Source: an uncultured Oscillospiraceae bacterium
Lineage (GTDB): Bacteria; Bacillota; Clostridia; Oscillospirales; Oscillospiraceae
Direction: 5' to 3'
Length of the DNA: 64,000 bases
Assembly: GCA_949841355.1 (NCBI GenBank)
Contig: CATKZP010000013.1
Location: 22,965 to 86,964, forward strand
Positions 52,087 to 61,718 of the stretch are shown piece after piece. The position numbers and the translations under genes are program-made. Numbering within the stretch: position 1 is the first letter of the stretch; each line of letters opens with the position of its first letter. Below the pieces are notes generated by a model. That model saw nothing but the letters and a program-made list of their open reading frames with translations. It searched no databases and was not told the origin of the DNA.

Positions 52087-52240
52087 TGTTTCTCTTTTTG
52101 CGCGGCCCCTCTTTTTTCGACAAACTCTGCGGCGGTTTCCCTGTCCATAATTTTCCATTTTTATTATACGATTCGTAATCATTTCCAGCCGCTGGCAACA
52201 CAAGTAAAAGTTGGCAGCGATTTTCCAAAACTGGGAATGG

Positions 52241-52270
52241 AAAAGCGGCGGGACCATCCCGCCGCTTTTT
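52241..52270 (-). terminator. rsmI terminator
   Basis: AAAAGCGGCGGGA pairs with TCCCGCCGCTTTT around three bases; on the minus strand it ends in TTTT. Confidence 0.85.
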
Positions 52271-53105
52271 ACGTCTCCTCCCGCTCCAGCATCTGGTTGT
52301 AGAGCTGCCGCTTTTTTACCCCGAACTCCTCCGCCGCCTGGGCCGCCGCAGCCTTGAGGGCCATCCCCTCCCGCCGCAGCGCCTGCGCCCGGGCCAAGGC
52401 TCCGTCCCCGTCCGGCGCCTCCGCCCGGGGCGGGCGGCCCGCCGCCACCAGCACAAACTCCCCCCGGGGCTCCTGGGCGGCGTAGCGCGCCTGGGCTTGG
52501 CCGACGGTGAGGCGCAGCACCTCCTCGTGGAGCTTGGTCAGCTCCCGGCACACCGCCAGAGGCCGGTCCGGCCCAAAGACCTCCGCCAGGTCGTCAAGGG
52601 TGGTGCGCAGCTTATGGGGGGCCTCGTAGAATACCATGGTGCGCTCCTCGTCCGCCAGGGCCTCCAGCCGGGCCCGGCGGTTTTTCTTGTTCAGGGGCAG
52701 AAAACCCTCGAAGGTGAAGCGCGCCGTGGGCAGACCGGACGCCGACAGCGCCACCACCAGCGCGCAGGGACCGGGGATGGCCTCCACCTCCACCCCGGCG
52801 GCGGCGCACAGCGCCACCATGTCCTCCCCGGGGTCGGAGATGGCCGGCGTGCCCGCGTCAGTCACCAGGGCGCAGCTCTCCCCCGCCTCCAGGCGGCGCA
52901 GGATGGCGGGGCCCGCCGTCTCGCAGTTGTGGCGGTGATAGGCCACCATGGGCTTGTGGAGCTCCAGGTGGTTGAGCAGCTTCACCGTCACCCGGGTGTC
53001 CTCGGCGGCGATGAAGTCCGCCGCCTCCAGCGTCTGCGCCGCCCGGCGGCTGATGTCCCCCAGGTTGCCGATGGGGGTGGGCACCAGATAGAGCTTTCCG
53101 GCCAT
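52269..53105 (-). CDS. rsmI: 16S rRNA 2'-O-ribose methyltransferase RsmI
   Basis: RsmI methylates the ribose of C1402 in 16S rRNA. The 278-residue tetrapyrrole-methylase-fold protein starts KLYLVPTPIGNLGDIS, then AAEDTRVT, VTDAGTPAISDPG and EAIPGPCA. The C-terminal RsmI HTH domain (GMALKAAAAQAAEEFGVKKRQLY) is present. It stands alone; the AlkZ-like gene lies 48 bases upstream on the same strand. Confidence 0.95.
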   Translation of the reverse strand: MAGKLYLVPTPIGNLGDISRRAAQTLEAADFIAAEDTRVTVKLLNHLELHKPMVAYHRHNCETAGPAILRRLEAGESCALVTDAGTPAISDPGEDMVALCAAAGVEVEAIPGPCALVVALSASGLPTARFTFEGFLPLNKKNRRARLEALADEERTMVFYEAPHKLRTTLDDLAEVFGPDRPLAVCRELTKLHEEVLRLTVGQAQARYAAQEPRGEFVLVAAGRPPRAEAPDGDGALARAQALRREGMALKAAAAQAAEEFGVKKRQLYNQMLEREET

Positions 53106-53153
53106 GTCAGGCCCTCCTTTTCACGCAGTCAGGAAAATTCCAGTCCAACCCCT

Positions 53154-54173
53154 TCACGCCTCCACCCAGGTCACCCGGCTGTTCCAGCGCGCCTGGGCCT
53201 CCTGCCCGGCCATCCGCCGGTCCTCCGGCGTCCAGTGACCGAAGGGGGTGAGCTCCACCCCCGTCCCCCGCAGCCGCCAGCGCCCCGCCACCTGGCCGCG
53301 GAGCAGGATGGGAGCCATGACGATGCCCGACAGGGAGAAAATCTCCCGCAGGTGCTCCGGCGGCAGAAACAGCCCGTCCTCCTTGCGGTAGCCCAGCATC
53401 AGCTGGTCGAAGGCCGCCGGGAACAGGCAGGGCGGCGCCTCCGGCCAGTCCCCCTCTCCCCGGTCCAGCCAGAAGCAGTCCCGGCCGTCCACCTGGGCGT
53501 GCTCCAGAGGCAGAGCGTCCATCAGCGGCCGGAGCTTCCGCTGGGGACGGCCGAAGAAATAGGCCGCGTCCCGCACCGTGGCGGGGCCGTAGTGGGTGAA
53601 GTACCGACGCACCAGCTCCAGCCGGGCGGCCTCCTCCTCCATGGGCTCAAAGGGCGGGCACAGCCGGAAACCCTTTTCCCGGCTGACGGTGTGGACGATC
53701 TGCCCCGTCTCCGCCAGGTGGCGCAGCAGGCCGCCCCAGCTGTTGAACAGGCTCTGCTCCTCCTGGCCGGTCATGCCTCGGGCGGCGCAGGCGGCGCGCA
53801 GCTGCTCCCGCAGACGGGGGCCCGCCGCCAGCTCGTCCAGGATGATTTGGGCGAAATACTCCTTGCGCTCCAGGGTGATGAATTCGTCCCCCTCCATCCG
53901 ATCCACCCCCCGCAGGGCGTGGTCCCGGCCCTGGTGGAGAAACAGGGGCAGGTCGTCGGGGTGGAACAGGTGCACCGTCCCCCGGATGGTCCAGCTCTTC
54001 ACCAGCTTGTCCGGCTGCGCCGGGCGGTCGCTGCGCACGGCCAGGGCGTGGAGGGCGGCGGGCAGGAACTGGGCCTGGATTCCGTTCAGGTCCCGGCACA
54101 CCGCCGCGGGGGATGCCGGACACGTCAGATGCTGCCCGGCCAGGATGCGGGCCCGGCGCTCGGCCAAGTCCAT
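53154..54173 (-). CDS. AlkZ-like winged-helix DNA-glycosylase family protein
   Basis: A 339-residue protein of the HTH_42 (AlkZ/YcaQ) family. GIQAQF near residue 33 has the QxQ motif used by this group of DNA glycosylases. Three winged-helix modules can be seen, with SWTIRGTVHLF and HYGPATVRDAAYFFG. Family members unhook interstrand crosslinks or protect antibiotic producers from their own DNA-damaging compound. Which lesion is recognised here is unknown. It starts 3 bases after tex. Confidence 0.82.
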   Translation of the reverse strand: MDLAERRARILAGQHLTCPASPAAVCRDLNGIQAQFLPAALHALAVRSDRPAQPDKLVKSWTIRGTVHLFHPDDLPLFLHQGRDHALRGVDRMEGDEFITLERKEYFAQIILDELAAGPRLREQLRAACAARGMTGQEEQSLFNSWGGLLRHLAETGQIVHTVSREKGFRLCPPFEPMEEEAARLELVRRYFTHYGPATVRDAAYFFGRPQRKLRPLMDALPLEHAQVDGRDCFWLDRGEGDWPEAPPCLFPAAFDQLMLGYRKEDGLFLPPEHLREIFSLSGIVMAPILLRGQVAGRWRLRGTGVELTPFGHWTPEDRRMAGQEAQARWNSRVTWVEA

Positions 54174-54176
54174 AGA

Positions 54177-56336
54177 TTACTTCACCTTGTCCTTTCGCAT
54201 AGTCAGTGAGATGCGCTTCTTTTTCTCGTCCACTTCCTTCACCCACACCGTCACCACGTCGCCCACACTGAGCACCTCCGAGGGATGCTTGATGAAGCGG
54301 CCGCAGATCTGGCTGATGTGGACCAGGCCGTCCTGGTGGACGCCGATGTCCACAAAGGCCCCAAAGTCGATGACGTTGCGCACCGTGCCCTTCAGCTCCA
54401 TGCCGGGCTTCAGGTCCTTCATGTCCAGCACGTCGGTGCGCAGCACCGGGGCGGGCAGCTCGTCCCGGGGGTCCCGGCCCGGCTTCATCAGCTCGGCGGC
54501 CACGTCCAGCAGGGTGGGCACTCCCACGCCGCAGACCTCCGCCGCCCGGTCCTGGCCGTAGGCGGCCAGCTCATCCTTCAGCGCTCCCAGCTTGCCCGCC
54601 TTCACGTCCGCCATGCCGTGGCCGCACAGCTCCAGCAGCTTTTCCGCCGCGCCGTAGCTCTCCGGGTGGACGGCGGTATTGTCCAGCGGGGAACGGCTCT
54701 CCGGCACCCGCAGGAAGCCGGCGCACTGCTGGAACGCCTTGGGCCCCAGCTTGGGCACCTTCAAAATCTGCTTCCGGGTGGTGAAGGGGCCGTTTTCCTC
54801 CCGGTACTTCACGATGTTCTTGGCGGTGGCGCCGTTCAGCCCCGCCACCCGGGTGAGCAGCGGCGCGGAGGCGGTGTTTACGTCCACTCCCACGGCGTTC
54901 ACGCAGTCCTCTACCACACCGTCCAGCGCCTCGCCCAGCCTCGCCTGGGGCATGTCGTGCTGGTACTGGCCCACGCCGATGGACTTGGGGTCGATCTTCA
55001 CCAGCTCCGCCAGGGGGTCCTGGAGCCGCCGGGCAATGGACACCGCCGAGCGCAGATTCACGTCGAACTCCGGGAACTCCTCCGCCGCCAGCTTGGACGC
55101 GGAGTAGACCGACGCCCCCGCCTCGTTCACCATGGCGTAGCTCACCCCGCCGCCCACCTTGCGGATGAGCTCCACCGCCATCTGCTCGGTCTCCCGGCTG
55201 GCGGTGCCGTTGCCGATGGCGATATGGGCCACCTTGTGCTTTTTGATAAGGACGGCCAGCTTGTCGATGGCCTCGTTCTTCCCCCGCTCGCCGTGGGTGG
55301 GGTAGACCACCGTGGTGTCCAGCACCTTGCCGGTGGGGTCAATCACCGCCACTTTACACCCCATGCGGTAGCCCGGGTCCAGCCCCATGGTGACAAAGCC
55401 CTTCACCGGGGGCTGCATGAGCAGAGGCTTCAGGTTGAGGGCGAACTGGCCGATGGCCCCCTCGCTGGCCCGCTCTGTCAGTTCCGCGCGCACCTCCCGC
55501 TCCAGGGAGGGGGCGATGAGCCGGTCATAGGCGTCCTCGGCGGCGTTTTTCACAAACTCCATGGCCGCCCGCCCCGGCACCACAAGACGCCGCAGGGCCA
55601 CCAGGGCGGCCTCCCGGTCCATCTCCACGCTGACCTTGAGGATTTCCTCCCGCTCGCCCCGGTTGATGGCCAGAATTTGATGCCCCTGGGTTTTGGACAC
55701 CGGGCTTAAAAACTCATAGTAGAGGCGGTACACGCTGTCCTCCGGCTCCTTGGCCGCCGCCTTGGAGACGATGGACGCCCGCCGCCAGTACAGCTCCCGC
55801 AGCGTTCCCCGCACGCCCGCGTCGTCGGAGATCAGCTCGGCAATGATGTCGGAGGCGCCTTGCAGCGCATCCTGGGCGGTCTCCACCCCCTTCTCGGGGT
55901 CCACGTAGTCCAATGCCGCCCCCTCCATGTCCACCGCCGGGCCGCAGGCAAAGGCCAGCAGGGCCAGCGGCTCCAAACCCTTCTCCCTGGCCATGGTGGC
56001 CCGGGTGCGGCGCTTTTGCTTGTAGGGCCTGTAAAGGTCCTCCACTTCCGCCAGGGTGGCAGCGGCGTCAATGGCGGCGGACAGCTCGTCCGTCAGCTTG
56101 CCCTGATTCTCAATGGACTGCTTCACCTCGTCCCGGCGGTCCTGGAGGTTGCGCAGGTATTGCAGGCGGTCGGCCAGCTGCCGGATGAGCTGGTCGTCCA
56201 TGGCCCCGTGGAGCTCCTTGCGGTAGCGGGCGATGAAGGGGACGGTGTTCCCCTCGTCCAGCAGGGTGATGATGTTCTCAATGTGCTGCTCCGGGCGGTC
56301 CAGCTCCCGGGCCAGAATTTGTATTATTGTCTCCAT
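54177..56336 (-). CDS. tex: Tex family RNA-binding transcription accessory protein
   Basis: A 719-residue Tex protein, an RNA-binding factor linked to transcription fidelity and toxin expression. The N-terminal helix-turn-helix part has TVPFIARYRKELHGAMDD, the YqgF-like domain has GLDPGYRMGCKVAVID, the helix-hairpin-helix region has VDVNTASAPLLTRVAGL, and the C-terminal S1 domain has MELKGTVRNVIDFGAFVDIG. Full length. It is probably cotranscribed with the downstream AlkZ-like gene. Confidence 0.95.
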   Translation of the reverse strand: METIIQILARELDRPEQHIENIITLLDEGNTVPFIARYRKELHGAMDDQLIRQLADRLQYLRNLQDRRDEVKQSIENQGKLTDELSAAIDAAATLAEVEDLYRPYKQKRRTRATMAREKGLEPLALLAFACGPAVDMEGAALDYVDPEKGVETAQDALQGASDIIAELISDDAGVRGTLRELYWRRASIVSKAAAKEPEDSVYRLYYEFLSPVSKTQGHQILAINRGEREEILKVSVEMDREAALVALRRLVVPGRAAMEFVKNAAEDAYDRLIAPSLEREVRAELTERASEGAIGQFALNLKPLLMQPPVKGFVTMGLDPGYRMGCKVAVIDPTGKVLDTTVVYPTHGERGKNEAIDKLAVLIKKHKVAHIAIGNGTASRETEQMAVELIRKVGGGVSYAMVNEAGASVYSASKLAAEEFPEFDVNLRSAVSIARRLQDPLAELVKIDPKSIGVGQYQHDMPQARLGEALDGVVEDCVNAVGVDVNTASAPLLTRVAGLNGATAKNIVKYREENGPFTTRKQILKVPKLGPKAFQQCAGFLRVPESRSPLDNTAVHPESYGAAEKLLELCGHGMADVKAGKLGALKDELAAYGQDRAAEVCGVGVPTLLDVAAELMKPGRDPRDELPAPVLRTDVLDMKDLKPGMELKGTVRNVIDFGAFVDIGVHQDGLVHISQICGRFIKHPSEVLSVGDVVTVWVKEVDEKKKRISLTMRKDKVK

Positions 56337-56371
56337 TTATGTCTCCTTGTTATCGTTCTGTCGGGCCGCCC

Positions 56372-57025
56372 TCACGGGACCACCTTCTCAAAGCCCCCGG
56401 GGAACTTCTTCGCCGCCGGGTCGATGGCCTCCATCCCCAGCAGGTCCATCAGCTTCCACATCCGGTCGTCGGCAAACACGTCGTCCTCCTTCTCCCAGAT
56501 CCGGCGCAGCTCCTCCCGGCGGTCCGGCGGACACAGACTCGCCAAAAACTCCGGGAAGCCCAGCCGGTAGACCTCGCCGTCGTACTCCTCATAGTTCTCG
56601 AAGGGCGGTTTGGCGTAGTCATAGGCCGCTCCTGCGGCGTTATCCCGGTAGGACACGAACAGCACGTCGCTGTCGAACAGGGCAAAGGCCAGCACCGGGG
56701 TCTGGAACGCCTCAGACAGCCGCCCCAGGTCCCGGCTGGACTGAATGCTCCCATCGCACAGACGGGTCTGGTAGAAGGGGAGCCACGCCGCGTCCGGGCG
56801 AAAGGCGGCCTGCATCTCCTTCTGAGACCCCATGACCCCCTGGAGCAGCTTGAGCACCATCCGGTCCTTCCAGCTCAGCTCATCTCCCTTCAGCGCCGCC
56901 ATGCTCCGGGCCATCTCCCCGTCGTCCGCTCTTCCGCCGCCCGCCAGCGCCTTGAGGCACCCCCGCAGCTCTTCCTTGGTGAAGCCCCGGTTTTTCAGCT
57001 GGATATAGGTCATCGTGGTTCCCAT
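56372..57025 (-). CDS. conserved hypothetical protein upstream of tex
   Basis: A 217-residue soluble protein, starting MGTTMTYIQLKNRGFTKEEL. It has no signal peptide or membrane helix. The central FALFDSDVLFVSYRD and the following YDYAKPPFENYEEYDGEVYR resemble immunity or SMI1-like small proteins only vaguely. I do not recognise the family. It lies 35 bases upstream of tex on the same strand and may be cotranscribed. Confidence 0.65.
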   Translation of the reverse strand: MGTTMTYIQLKNRGFTKEELRGCLKALAGGGRADDGEMARSMAALKGDELSWKDRMVLKLLQGVMGSQKEMQAAFRPDAAWLPFYQTRLCDGSIQSSRDLGRLSEAFQTPVLAFALFDSDVLFVSYRDNAAGAAYDYAKPPFENYEEYDGEVYRLGFPEFLASLCPPDRREELRRIWEKEDDVFADDRMWKLMDLLGMEAIDPAAKKFPGGFEKVVP

Positions 57026-57082
57026 GTGCCATCCCTCCCGTCTGTTTTCCTCATTTTAACATGTCCCGGACGAAATGGCAAG

Positions 57083-57111
57083 AGCGCCCTCCGGCCTCGC
57101 CGGAGGGCGCT
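57083..57111. terminator. terminator after the tryptophan-type ABC operon
   Basis: AGCGCCCTCCGGC pairs with GCCGGAGGGCGCT around CTC; on the minus strand the T run is weak. Confidence 0.7.
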
Positions 57112-57116
57112 CAAAC

Positions 57117-57920
57117 TCAGTCGGAGAGCAGCATACGGTCGTTGTCCAGGTCCCGGCCCGTCCCCGCTTTGAAGCGGCGCAGCAGGCCGTCCACCGTCAT
57201 GCCGGAGCGCTCCTGGCCGGATATGTCCAGCACGATGTTCCCGTCCGCCATCATCAGCGTGCGGCTGCCCAGCTCCAGGGCCTGCTTCATGTTGTGGGTC
57301 ACCATGAGGCAGGTGATGTGATGCTCCGCCACAATGGTCTGGGTGAGCTCCAGCACCTTTTCCGCCGTGCCGGGGTCCAGCGCGGCGGTGTGCTCGTCCA
57401 GCAGCAGCAGCTTGGGGGTGACCAGGGTGGCCATCAGCAGGGTGAGGGCCTGGCGCTGCCCGCCGGACAGCAGGCCCACCGGCTGGCGCATCCGGTCCTC
57501 CAGCCCCATACCCAGCAGCTTGAGCTTTTCAGCGAAAAACTCCTTGTCCCGCTTGCGAATCCGGCTGAAGGGGTGGGTCTTTTCCTCCTTGGAGCGCAGG
57601 TAGGCCAGGGCCAGATTCTCCTCGATGGTCATGGACGGCGCGGTCCCCCGCAGCGGGTCCTGAAACAGCCGCCCGATGACCACGCTGCGCTTGTGGTCCG
57701 GTGTAAAGGTAATGTCCCTGCCATCCAGCGTGATAGAGCCGCTGTCCACGATGAAGCTGCCCGCGATGGCGTTGAGCAGGGTGGACTTGCCCGCCCCGTT
57801 GGACCCGATGACGGCGGCGAAGTCCCCCGGAGCCAGGTGGAGGGAAAGCCCGGACAGCGCCGTCTTTTCGTTGACCGTCCCCGGGTTGAAGGTCTTGGAG
57901 ATGTTTTCGATGCGCAGCAT
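57117..57920 (-). CDS. trpZ: ABC transporter ATP-binding protein, tryptophan type
   Basis: A 267-residue ABC ATPase. Walker A is GSNGAGKS, the signature is LLSGGQRQAL, Walker B is LLLLDEHTAALD, and the H-loop is VTHN. It energises the permease encoded 1 base upstream. The family is the one paired with PF04392-type binding proteins. The substrate is inferred from the Trp T-box in front of the operon. Confidence 0.88.
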   Translation of the reverse strand: MLRIENISKTFNPGTVNEKTALSGLSLHLAPGDFAAVIGSNGAGKSTLLNAIAGSFIVDSGSITLDGRDITFTPDHKRSVVIGRLFQDPLRGTAPSMTIEENLALAYLRSKEEKTHPFSRIRKRDKEFFAEKLKLLGMGLEDRMRQPVGLLSGGQRQALTLLMATLVTPKLLLLDEHTAALDPGTAEKVLELTQTIVAEHHITCLMVTHNMKQALELGSRTLMMADGNIVLDISGQERSGMTVDGLLRRFKAGTGRDLDNDRMLLSD

Positions 57921-57921
57921 G

Positions 57922-58830
57922 TCAGCGCCCTCCCTTCCGGCCCGCGGCCAGCCTGCGCTTTTGGAATACCGCTCCCGCCCTGATGGTGGGGGCGGCGATG
58001 GCCAGGGCTACCACCATGGCGGTGACCAGCTTGAGGCACTCGATGGGCACGATTTTGGTGTTGAGCACGGCGGCATAGATGAAGCGGTAGATCACGGAAC
58101 CCGCCATCACCGCCAGAATCCCCCGGCCCATGCCTCCCCGGCCCAGCACCGTCTCCCCGATGATGAGGCAGGCCAGGCCGATGACCACGATGCCGGTGCC
58201 CATGTTGGTGTCCACCGTCTTTTGGTACTGCCCCACCACCGCGCCGGACAGCCCCGTGAGGGCGTTTGCAAAGCACAGCCCCACCGTCACCGTGAACGCC
58301 GGGTTGACGGAGGAGGAGCGCACCATGTCCCGGTTGTTGCCGGTGGCCCGTATGCTCAGCCCCAGCCGGGTGCCCAGAAACAGCCACAGCAGCACCCCCG
58401 CCATCCCGGTGACGGCGGCGGACAGCAGCAGCTCATACCACGCCCCGCCGATCCCGGCGTCCCGCAGGAGGGTGAACACGGTGCTCACCCGGAGCAGGCT
58501 GGCATTGGACTTCCAGCCCATGGTCATCAGGTTGACGGTGTAAAGCCCCGTGTTGGTGATGATGCCCGCCAGGATGGAGGGCACCCCCAGCCGGGTCTGC
58601 AAAAACGCGGTGACGAAGCCCGCGCAGGCCCCCGCCGCCATGGCCGCCGGGATGGCCAGGATTGGATGGCCCGCCGCCGTCAGCGTCACTGACACCGCCG
58701 CGCCCAGCACGAAGCTGCCGTCGGTGGTCAGGTCCGCGATGTCCAAAACGCGGTAGCTCAAAAACAGCGCCATGGCCACCAGGGCGTATTGAAACCCCAG
58801 CTCCAGGGCGGTCTGTACGATTTGCAGCAC
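57922..58830 (-). CDS. trpY: ABC transporter permease, tryptophan type
   Basis: A 302-residue membrane protein with eight to nine helices, of the branched-chain amino acid permease (LivH-like) fold. SYRVLDIADLTTDGSFVLGAAV, GLSIRATGNNRDMVRSSSVN and IGLACLIIGETVLG are typical. It lies between the binding-protein and ATPase genes. A 92-base gap separates it from the binding-protein gene. Confidence 0.88.
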   Translation of the reverse strand: MLQIVQTALELGFQYALVAMALFLSYRVLDIADLTTDGSFVLGAAVSVTLTAAGHPILAIPAAMAAGACAGFVTAFLQTRLGVPSILAGIITNTGLYTVNLMTMGWKSNASLLRVSTVFTLLRDAGIGGAWYELLLSAAVTGMAGVLLWLFLGTRLGLSIRATGNNRDMVRSSSVNPAFTVTVGLCFANALTGLSGAVVGQYQKTVDTNMGTGIVVIGLACLIIGETVLGRGGMGRGILAVMAGSVIYRFIYAAVLNTKIVPIECLKLVTAMVVALAIAAPTIRAGAVFQKRRLAAGRKGGR

Positions 58831-58922
58831 GGTTTTTCGCTCCTCTCGCGCCCCGCCCCGGCGTCACCGGGGCGGAGGCTTCTCATTTAACTCTTTTTGG
58901 AATTTGCCCGCCGTCAGGCGGC

Positions 58923-60029
58923 TCAGTCCGCGGTGGTCTGGACCTCCACCACGGAACCCATCCCGCTGAACACAGAATAATCAAGGTTCATGGCGGCGGC
59001 GGTCTCGGTGTTGACGGTGATGATGCCGCCGTCCATCAGGTAGAAGTCCTCCACGCCGTTCATGCCCTGGGTGACCACCTGGTAGGCCAGACCGGCGGTG
59101 CGCCGGCCCACGTCGGTGTAGTTCACGCCGCAGGTGGCGAAGGCGCCGTTGCGCACAAAGGAGTCCGCCCCGGTGTAGTGGGGGATGCCCGCCTTGATGA
59201 GGTCCTCATAGATGGCCAGCTCGGCCAGGGCGATGATGTTGTCGGTGGGGGTGAACACGGCGTCCACACCCTCGGCAATGAGGGCAGAGGCGGCGGCGAT
59301 CACCTCGTCGTTGGTGTTGGCGGTCTGCTCGGTGTAGGCGATGCCCTTGCCGTCCAGGTACGCCTTGGCCTCGTCGATGGGCTTGGCGGAGTTGGCCTCG
59401 GACAGGGAGTAGAGCAGCCCCACCTTCTTCACGTCCGGGTTCTGGGCCAGCATCATGTCCAGGATGAAGGAGGTGTTCAGCGCGTCGCTGGTGCCGGTGA
59501 CGTAGTCCAGCCCGGTGAGGCCCGCCCCCTCCGGGTCGGACACGGTGGCGAACACCACGGGGGTCTTGGTGTCCTCGGCGCTGGCGGCGGCGATCTGAGC
59601 GGCGGCGGTGGCGATGGGGATAATCACGTCCGCCTGGTCGGCAATGGCCTGGTCGGCCAGCTGCTTCAGGGTGGTCTGCTCTCCCTGGCCGGAGGTGGTG
59701 GTGTACTGGATGGTCACGCCGTTATCGGCGGCCAGCTGCTTCAGCTCTCCCTCCACCGCGGCGGCGATCTCGTCCAGGGACGGGTGGTCGGTGAGCTTGA
59801 TGATAGCCACCTTGTAAGTGGCATCCCCGGAAGGCTGCTGGGCGCCGTCCCCGCCGGGCTGCTGGGCGGCGTCTCCAGGGGCCTGGGACTGGCCGCTCTG
59901 GGACTGGGCGGTCACATTGGGGCCGTCCGGGTTGGGAACCGAGCCGCCATTGCAGGCGCACAGGGTGAGGGTCATGGCGGCCGCCGCGGCCAGGGCGAAG
60001 AACTTCTTAATCGTGTTGTGGTTTTTCAT
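58923..60029 (-). CDS. trpX: tryptophan-type ABC transporter substrate-binding lipoprotein
   Basis: A 368-residue lipoprotein. The signal peptide ends in LTLCAC (lipobox, Cys about 26), then a low-complexity Gln/Ser/Pro/Gly linker (about 30-70), then a PF04392-type binding domain (VAIIKLTDHPSLDEI, GLTGLDYVTGTSDA). GGAGG precedes the ATG. A long T-box leader with a Trp specifier precedes it, which supports tryptophan as ligand. First gene of the operon. Confidence 0.88.
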   Translation of the reverse strand: MKNHNTIKKFFALAAAAAMTLTLCACNGGSVPNPDGPNVTAQSQSGQSQAPGDAAQQPGGDGAQQPSGDATYKVAIIKLTDHPSLDEIAAAVEGELKQLAADNGVTIQYTTTSGQGEQTTLKQLADQAIADQADVIIPIATAAAQIAAASAEDTKTPVVFATVSDPEGAGLTGLDYVTGTSDALNTSFILDMMLAQNPDVKKVGLLYSLSEANSAKPIDEAKAYLDGKGIAYTEQTANTNDEVIAAASALIAEGVDAVFTPTDNIIALAELAIYEDLIKAGIPHYTGADSFVRNGAFATCGVNYTDVGRRTAGLAYQVVTQGMNGVEDFYLMDGGIITVNTETAAAMNLDYSVFSGMGSVVEVQTTAD

Positions 60030-60089
60030 GGTTTTTCCTCCATATTTTTATTTTGGGCGGCAGATGACCCGGATTGTGCCGGAATCCGG

Positions 60090-60381
60090 GGAGGAAAAAG
60101 AAAACAGCCTTTGCCCCCACATGGGACAAAAGCCATTGCTTCTGCGATACCACCCAAATTGACGTTGAAAACGTCCGCTCGCTTACGCGTACCATCATAC
60201 GCGCCCCGATGGATAACGGGTGGGATACCCGTCGGTCCCTACTTGGCTAATGCCGTTCGGTCCGCCCTCCGAAGTCCATTCGCCGGCCGCTCGCCGCCCC
60301 GTTCCCACCATCGGGGGCTCTCTGTTAGGTCTGCCGCGCCGGGTACTCCTCTTCGTCACTGGTTTGGTGTGTTTGGTTGTT
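60090..60381 (-). promoter_or_regulatory. T-box riboswitch, tryptophan specifier
   Basis: On the minus strand the leader has Stem I (closing arms around 60341-60362 and inward), a specifier loop with GAATGGACTTCGGAG, where the codon is TGG (60276-60278), and the T-box sequence TTTGGGTGGTATCGCAG (60142-60158). A terminator hairpin GCTTTTGTCCC/GGGGCAAAGGC followed by TTTTCTTTTT ends it. Uncharged tRNA-Trp would stabilise the antiterminator and switch the transporter on. Confidence 0.88.
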
Positions 60382-60387
60382 GTGGTT

Positions 60388-60416
60388 ATTATACGCAGGT
60401 GGGGGGCATTTGTCAA
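60388..60416 (-). promoter_or_regulatory. perfect sigma-A promoter of the T-box operon
   Basis: On the minus strand TTGACA, 17 bases, TATAAT; both exact consensus. Confidence 0.93.
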
Positions 60417-60451
60417 CCCCCTGGGCGCAGAAATTTTTTCCGCGTTAAAGC

Positions 60452-60489
60452 AAAAAAGCAGGGCCGCGCCCTCCGCCGCAGCCCTGCTT
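60452..60489 (-). terminator. terminator after the DUF2804 gene
   Basis: AAGCAGGGC pairs with GCCCTGCTT around 16 bases; on the minus strand TTTTTT follows. Confidence 0.8.
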
Positions 60490-60498
60490 CAAACAAAT

Positions 60499-61530
60499 TT
60501 ACCACTTATTCTCCACTTTTTCCGCAAAACCAAACAGATCGCGCACCTCCAGCCGGTCGCCGCCGTCCAGCACCACCGTGCCGCTGAACCGGCCGAACAC
60601 CTGGTGCTGGTCGCTCTTGATGAGCTTCACGTCGGTGCAGGACGCCCGGTCGATGACGGGCACAAAGCCCATCTCGAACCGCCCGTCGTCGCTGGTGAAG
60701 CGCCAGGGCTTCATGTAGTCCTCCCGCCCGTCCTTCATGGGGATGCCGAAATTCACCTGGGACAGCTTGTGGGCCCGGCCCCGGTAGAACAGCATGTTCT
60801 CCGTGGCGGCGGAGGTGTCACCGAACCCGTATCCGATGTTGAAGCCGAAATCAGCCCCCTCCGCCAGCCCGGAGGCCGACCCCCAGTACCAGGTGTTGTG
60901 ATAGGTCCACACACCCCGCCCCCAGTCCAGCACGGCGAAGGAGTCCTCCGGCGTAAAGCGGTACTCCTCCTCCCCGATGCGCACCACGCCGCTGGCCCGC
61001 ATACAGTTGATTTTCTGGTTGTAGTAAAAATGGGCCTTCTTCTCAAAGGGAGTGCAGATGACCATGGATTCCTCCGGCTCCCCGGTGAGGGTGACCTGGG
61101 CGTCCAGGGGCCTGCCGTCCTTGAACCCGTCCATGTGGGCGGTGAGCTGCCGCTTCCCCTCCCCCACCTGGAAGAGGATGGCGTGCTTCTTTCCCGAGCT
61201 GGCAGTAATTCCCGCCGCCGAGGTGGAGGGCAGGCCCGTCCGGCCCATGGGCAGGGCGGACATGGGGCTTTTGGTCACCTCCCAGGGCTTTCCCTCAAAG
61301 GAGAGGAAGGAGATGGAGTCCAGCCCCATATAGCTGTTGTCCGCGATGGTGAGGGCCAGGCCGAACCGGTCGTTTCCGATATAGTAGTAGTCCCATTCCT
61401 TCAGCCGGGTGAGGCCGCCCCGCACCTTTTTCCGGTCGTACACGGGCAGCAGGCGCCTGGCAAAACCCGCCTGAGTGAGGTTCCCCTCCCCGTCCAGCAG
61501 GGGGATGCGCTGGGTGATCTCGTGCTGCAT
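60499..61530 (-). CDS. DUF2804 family protein
   Basis: A 343-residue DUF2804 protein of unknown function. LKEWDYYYIGNDRFGLALTIADN near the N terminus, VLDWGRGVWTYHNTWYWGS in the middle and NIGYGFGDTSAATEN are the recognisable blocks; the fold is thought to be lipocalin/diels-alderase-like and to bind lipids or related ligands. The ATG at 61530 has GGAGG seven bases upstream; an in-frame start a few codons earlier is less likely. Confidence 0.88.
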   Translation of the reverse strand: MQHEITQRIPLLDGEGNLTQAGFARRLLPVYDRKKVRGGLTRLKEWDYYYIGNDRFGLALTIADNSYMGLDSISFLSFEGKPWEVTKSPMSALPMGRTGLPSTSAAGITASSGKKHAILFQVGEGKRQLTAHMDGFKDGRPLDAQVTLTGEPEESMVICTPFEKKAHFYYNQKINCMRASGVVRIGEEEYRFTPEDSFAVLDWGRGVWTYHNTWYWGSASGLAEGADFGFNIGYGFGDTSAATENMLFYRGRAHKLSQVNFGIPMKDGREDYMKPWRFTSDDGRFEMGFVPVIDRASCTDVKLIKSDQHQVFGRFSGTVVLDGGDRLEVRDLFGFAEKVENKW

Positions 61531-61718
61531 GGCAATACCTCCCACAATGCCGCGGTCCTTGGCCCGCGGCTCTATTCTGCCAGCATATCACACTTTCCCC
61601 AATCCTACAAGGAAAATCGGGCGGCACTTTGTGCCTTTCCACAATTTTTACCCGTTTGGAGGGGGACAGGCAAGCCGCTCCTCCCTCCCGCATAGGCTCT
61701 CCCCACGGAGGTGATGGG

